Source: DASZMJ01 sp035551935
Lineage (GTDB): Bacteria > Planctomycetota > Planctomycetia > Isosphaerales > Isosphaeraceae
Length of the DNA stretch: 8,980 nt
Assembly: GCA_035551935.1 (NCBI GenBank)
Contig: DASZMJ010000630.1
Span: 1-8,980 of the forward strand
Direction: 5' to 3'
The position numbers and the translations under genes are program-made. Below the pieces are notes generated by a model that worked only from the letters and a program-made list of their open reading frames with translations, was not told the origin of the DNA and searched no databases. Positions 6,475 through 8,980 of the stretch are shown here, piece by piece. Position 1 is the stretch's first letter. Every line of letters starts with the position of its first letter.

Positions 6475-8685
6475 ATGAGCCTGACCTTCAGCCCCATCGG
6501 CCCCTGGCTGCTCGTCGCGATCGCCGCGATCGGGGTGCTGGGCGTGACCCTCTGGGCCTACCGACCGCGCGTCCGCGAGGCGCACGGGGCGTGGCGCTGG
6601 GTCGTCGTCGGCCTGCGACTGGTGGCCATCGCGCTCTGCCTGATGGCCTGCCTGCGGCCGTCGGTGGTCCTCTTGCGCAAGGTGAAGCAGACCGCGGCGC
6701 TGGTCTTCCTGCTCGACGGCTCGGAGAGCATGGCGATCAACGACGAGGCCAACAACCGGACGCGCTGGGAGGTCGCGCGCGAGACGATGAACGAGGCGGT
6801 CAAGGCGGTCAAGAAGCGGCTGCCGGACCTCGAGGTCAAGACCTTCCTGTTCGACTCCCACCTCCGCGACGACGCCCCGCCCGAGACCCGGCCCCCCAAG
6901 GGCAAGGCCACCGAGCTCGGCACCGCCTTCGACGAGACCCTCAAGCGGATGCAGGGCACGCGGATCGCGGCCCTCGCCTTGCTCTCCGACGGCGCCTCCA
7001 ACGGCGGGCCGTCGCCGCTGGACATGGCGGCGCGGCTCAAGCAGCACCAGGTGCCGATCGTCGCCATCGGCTTCGGCTCCGAGAGCGGCGGCGCCGCGTC
7101 GCGCGACCTCTCGGCGCGCGAGCTGGTCGCCGGGCCGACCGTCTTCGTCAAGAACGAGCTCCAGGTCCGCGCCACCGTCGGCGTCCGCGGCTACCCGAAC
7201 CAGGACATCGACGTCGAGCTCGTCGCCGAGAACCAGGCCGAGCCCGTCGCGAAGACCAAGGTCCGCGCCAAGGAGGGGGCCGACGTCATCACGATCGACT
7301 CCCTGAAGTACACCCCCCAGGTCCCCGGCGAGGTCAAGCTCACCCTCCGCGTCCGGCCGAAGGACGGCGAGCTGATCCAGAGCAACAATCAGATCGAAAC
7401 CTATGTGACCGTCCTCAAGGGGGGGATCAGCGTCCTCTACGTCCAGGGGCCCGGCTCCCCCTGGGAGAAGAAGTTCACGATGCGGGCCCTCGACGCCGCC
7501 CGCGAGATCCAGGCCGATTTACGGGTCCTCTTCCGGCCCGCGCAGGGCGACCAGTCCGAGCTGGACATCGGCGACCTCGCCCGGGGCAAGTTCGACGTCT
7601 ACATCCTCGGCGACCTCCCGGCCGACTACCTCACGGCCGCCCAGGAACGCCTCATCGCCCGGAACGTCGAGCAGGGCGCCGGCCTGATCATGCTCGGCGG
7701 CCGTTCCAGCTTCGGCCCCGGCGGCTGGGGCGGCTCGCCGCTGGCCGACATCCTCCCCACGACCGTCCAGCCGACCGACGGCCAGGCCGAGCCGCCGCAG
7801 GGCATCAAGGTCGTCCCCAACCTCGTCGGCCTCGACAACTACGTGCTCCGCCTCGCCCCGAGCCGGGCCGAGACCCAGCGCGCCTGGGAGACCTTGCCGC
7901 CGCTCTCCGGCGCCAACGACCTCGGCAAGGCCAAGGCCGGCGCCTTCACGCTGGCCGAGGCCCCCAACGGCTCGCCCTTGATGATCGGCCAGGACGTCGG
8001 CAAGGGCCGCGTCCTCGAGTTCGCCGGCGAGACCTGGGTCTGGGCCCGCGACCTGATCCACCCCGAGTCCCGCGCCGCGCACCGCAAGTTCTGGCGGCAG
8101 GCGATCCTCTGGCTGGCCCACAAGGAAGACCAGGGGGGCGACCGGATCAAGGTCGAGCTCGACCGCCGCCGGATCGCGCTGGGCGAGAAGCTCGACGTGA
8201 AGGTCACCGTGCGCGACGAGAAGGACCAGCCGATCCCCGACGCGAAGCTCGAGACGACCGTCGAGTACCTCGGCCCGGGGGTCAAGCCCGAGCGGCTCGA
8301 CGTCTTCAACCAGGGGGCCGAGGCCCACGGCACGTACTACGCCACCCGCGAGCCCGGCGAGTACAAGGTCACCGTCCGCGGCAGCCACCGCGGCACCGAC
8401 CTCGGCAGCGACTCCGTCCGCTTCCTCGTCTATCAGGACGACCGCGAGCTCGAGAACCCCGCCGCCGACCGCGCCCTGCTCCGCCAGCTCGCCTCCATCA
8501 CCGGCGGCAAGTCGCTCCCCCCCGAGCAGCTCGACAAGTACATCGCCTCGCTCGGCGACAACCTCACCACCGAGTACGTCCGCCAGACCGAGTACCGCGC
8601 CTGGGACAACTGGCCCTTCTTCCTCCTCTTCGTCCTCGTCCTCTCCCTCGAGTGGGTCCTCCGCAAACGCAAGGGCCTCGTCTGA
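6475..8685 (+). CDS. Membrane protein with vWA domain and putative glutamine amidotransferase-like region
   Basis: A 736-residue protein with the same architecture as the preceding gene product. Two N-terminal transmembrane segments (about 10-28 and 41-60) lead into a vWA domain with MIDAS DGSES (Asp81, Ser83, Ser85), a Thr loop KATELGT (144-150) and LLSDGAS (169-175, Asp172), so here all three metal-binding loops look intact. Residues 374-428, including LGGRSSFGPGGW (407-418), match the putative glutamine amidotransferase family (PF07090-like). Serines stand where an active enzyme would need the cysteine of a nucleophile elbow, so amidotransferase activity is unlikely. Residues about 558-645 look like an Ig-like beta domain. 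A C-terminal transmembrane helix (about 714-729) ends in a basic tail RKRKGLV. It starts 39 bases after the previous stop without a clear Shine-Dalgarno and is the last gene of the operon seen here. Confidence 0.88.
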   Translation: MSLTFSPIGPWLLVAIAAIGVLGVTLWAYRPRVREAHGAWRWVVVGLRLVAIALCLMACLRPSVVLLRKVKQTAALVFLLDGSESMAINDEANNRTRWEVARETMNEAVKAVKKRLPDLEVKTFLFDSHLRDDAPPETRPPKGKATELGTAFDETLKRMQGTRIAALALLSDGASNGGPSPLDMAARLKQHQVPIVAIGFGSESGGAASRDLSARELVAGPTVFVKNELQVRATVGVRGYPNQDIDVELVAENQAEPVAKTKVRAKEGADVITIDSLKYTPQVPGEVKLTLRVRPKDGELIQSNNQIETYVTVLKGGISVLYVQGPGSPWEKKFTMRALDAAREIQADLRVLFRPAQGDQSELDIGDLARGKFDVYILGDLPADYLTAAQERLIARNVEQGAGLIMLGGRSSFGPGGWGGSPLADILPTTVQPTDGQAEPPQGIKVVPNLVGLDNYVLRLAPSRAETQRAWETLPPLSGANDLGKAKAGAFTLAEAPNGSPLMIGQDVGKGRVLEFAGETWVWARDLIHPESRAAHRKFWRQAILWLAHKEDQGGDRIKVELDRRRIALGEKLDVKVTVRDEKDQPIPDAKLETTVEYLGPGVKPERLDVFNQGAEAHGTYYATREPGEYKVTVRGSHRGTDLGSDSVRFLVYQDDRELENPAADRALLRQLASITGGKSLPPEQLDKYIASLGDNLTTEYVRQTEYRAWDNWPFFLLFVLVLSLEWVLRKRKGLV

Positions 8686-8708
8686 CCCGCGACTCCGGAC
8701 GAGCTCCT

Positions 8709-8777
8709 CGTAGGGTCCGCTCTTGCGGATCTTTTCATGTCTTGAATACAAAGAGGTCCGAAAGAGCGGACCCGACG
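8709..8777. repeat. Long inverted repeat made of two REP-like units (family C, copy 1)
   Basis: Arms 8709-8735 and 8751-8777 (27 bases, 23 paired) flank a 15-base loop. Each arm contains its own small hairpin with 7-base arms and a 4-base loop of the type GGTCCGC-TCTT-GCGGACC (8714-8731 and 8755-8772). GTAG precedes the first (8710-8713); the second is followed by CGAC, a GTCG variant on the minus strand. Two of the four arm mismatches would be G-U pairs in RNA, so the stem would still form in a transcript. It lies just after the operon end and could protect the mRNA 3' end, but there is no T tract for intrinsic termination. Confidence 0.85.
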
Positions 8778-8829
8778 CAGAGCGGCCGGGCGCTACGAGG
8801 GACGCGCGGGCCTCTCTTCCCCGACTCCT

Positions 8830-8898
8830 CGTAGGGTCCGTTATTGCGGACCTCTTCATGTCTTGAATACGGAGAGGTCCGCAAGAGCGGACCCTACG
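8830..8898. repeat. Long inverted repeat made of two REP-like units (family C, copy 2)
   Basis: Arms 8830-8856 and 8872-8898 (27 bases, 24 paired) flank a 15-base loop that matches copy 1 at 14 of 15 positions. The small hairpins lie at 8835-8852 and 8876-8893. Both outer ends carry the exact tetranucleotide: GTAG at 8831-8834, and CTAC at 8894-8897 read on the other strand. The AT-rich loop CATGTCTTGAATAC, in strongly GC-rich surroundings, is the most constant part between the two copies. Confidence 0.85.
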
Positions 8899-8930
8899 GG
8901 GACGGCGGGGCGCCACGAGGGACGCGCGGG

Positions 8931-8964
8931 CCTCGCTCGTCCCTGACCCGAAGCGCGAGCGAGG
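8931..8964. other. Small inverted repeat near the window end
   Basis: CCTCGCTCG (8931-8939) pairs perfectly with CGAGCGAGG (8956-8964) across a 16-base loop. No GTAG neighbour and no T tract are present, so it fits neither the REP families nor an intrinsic terminator. It may be chance in such GC-rich sequence. The bases after it to the window end show no recognisable feature. Confidence 0.3.
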
Positions 8965-8980
8965 GCCGCACCGGGGGCGA

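Larger units (their letters stand above)
8704..8934. repeat. Two direct repeats of about 120 bp, each carrying an inverted REP pair (family C)
   Basis: Unit 1 starts at 8704 and unit 2 at 8825. They share CTCCTCGTAGGGTCCG at the start, a long inverted repeat, and ACGAGGGACGCGCGGGCCTC near the end (8795-8814 and 8915-8934). The offset is 121 bases at the start and 120 at the end. The units differ at scattered bases, so the duplication is not brand new or the copies arrived separately. The region starts 18 bases after the last stop codon of the operon and contains no gene. Confidence 0.85.

Noticed and set aside
4162..7047. A 961-codon open frame on the minus strand
   Set aside because: It lies opposite the two vWA genes and its translation is a low-complexity mix of Arg, Gly, Leu, Val, Asp and Glu. 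It is a by-product of GC-rich third positions in the real genes.
7681..7760. An active glutamine amidotransferase domain in the last gene
   Set aside because: The LGGRSSFGPGGW segment has no cysteine nucleophile, so only the fold is supported.
8709..8898. Intrinsic transcription terminators after the operon
   Set aside because: The stems are strong but no run of T follows either one, and the same plan occurs in other intergenic positions, so they fit REP elements better. An effect on termination or mRNA stability is still possible.
7519..8916. A 465-codon open frame on the minus strand over the last gene and the repeats
   Set aside because: It runs through the family C inverted repeats and opposite a well-supported gene; the translation has no domain pattern.

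Overview
The window is GC-rich DNA that most resembles a soil or freshwater planctomycete of the Isosphaeraceae type. This rests on three things: codons that almost always end in G or C, the gene set MoxR / DUF58 / two large membrane-anchored vWA proteins, and the many short palindromic intergenic repeats. The taxonomic call is an inference; no marker gene is present.

Layout. Bases 1-108 are a three-unit tandem array of a palindromic repeat. A leftward gene (1312 to 104) encodes a TuaH-like GT4-type glycosyltransferase, and its stop codon lies inside the last repeat unit. A 509-base divergent intergenic region (1313-1821) carries a recognisable sigma70-like promoter in each direction and three more copies of the same repeat between or beside them. 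From 1822 to 8685 five genes run rightward with short gaps, apparently as one operon: a MoxR AAA+ ATPase, a small DUF433 protein, a soluble DUF58 protein with a MIDAS vWA fold, and two membrane proteins of nearly equal length (734 and 736 residues). Both of these have two N-terminal transmembrane segments, a vWA domain, a glutamine-amidotransferase-like region and a C-terminal transmembrane helix. The last 295 bases (8686-8980) have no gene and hold a two-unit direct repeat, each unit built around a long inverted repeat.

How the genes fit together. MoxR ATPases with DUF58 and vWA partners form chaperone-like or maturation modules (the Bat and YeaC-type clusters). Here the MoxR ring and the soluble DUF58 protein would act in the cytoplasm on, or through, the two membrane-bound vWA/GAT-like proteins. 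The substrate cannot be read from this sequence. The odd member is the DUF433 gene, a family best known from toxin-antitoxin pairs, which sits between moxR and the DUF58 gene with no toxin gene beside it.

The most notable signal is outside the genes. Three repeat families with unrelated stem sequences all have the same plan: a GTAG tetranucleotide (or a one-base variant) next to a short hairpin with 7-bp arms and a 3-4 base loop, often in head-to-head pairs. This is the plan of REP/BIME elements mobilised by RAYT (TnpA-REP) transposases. In two genes the TAG stop codon is supplied by the GTAG of such an element.
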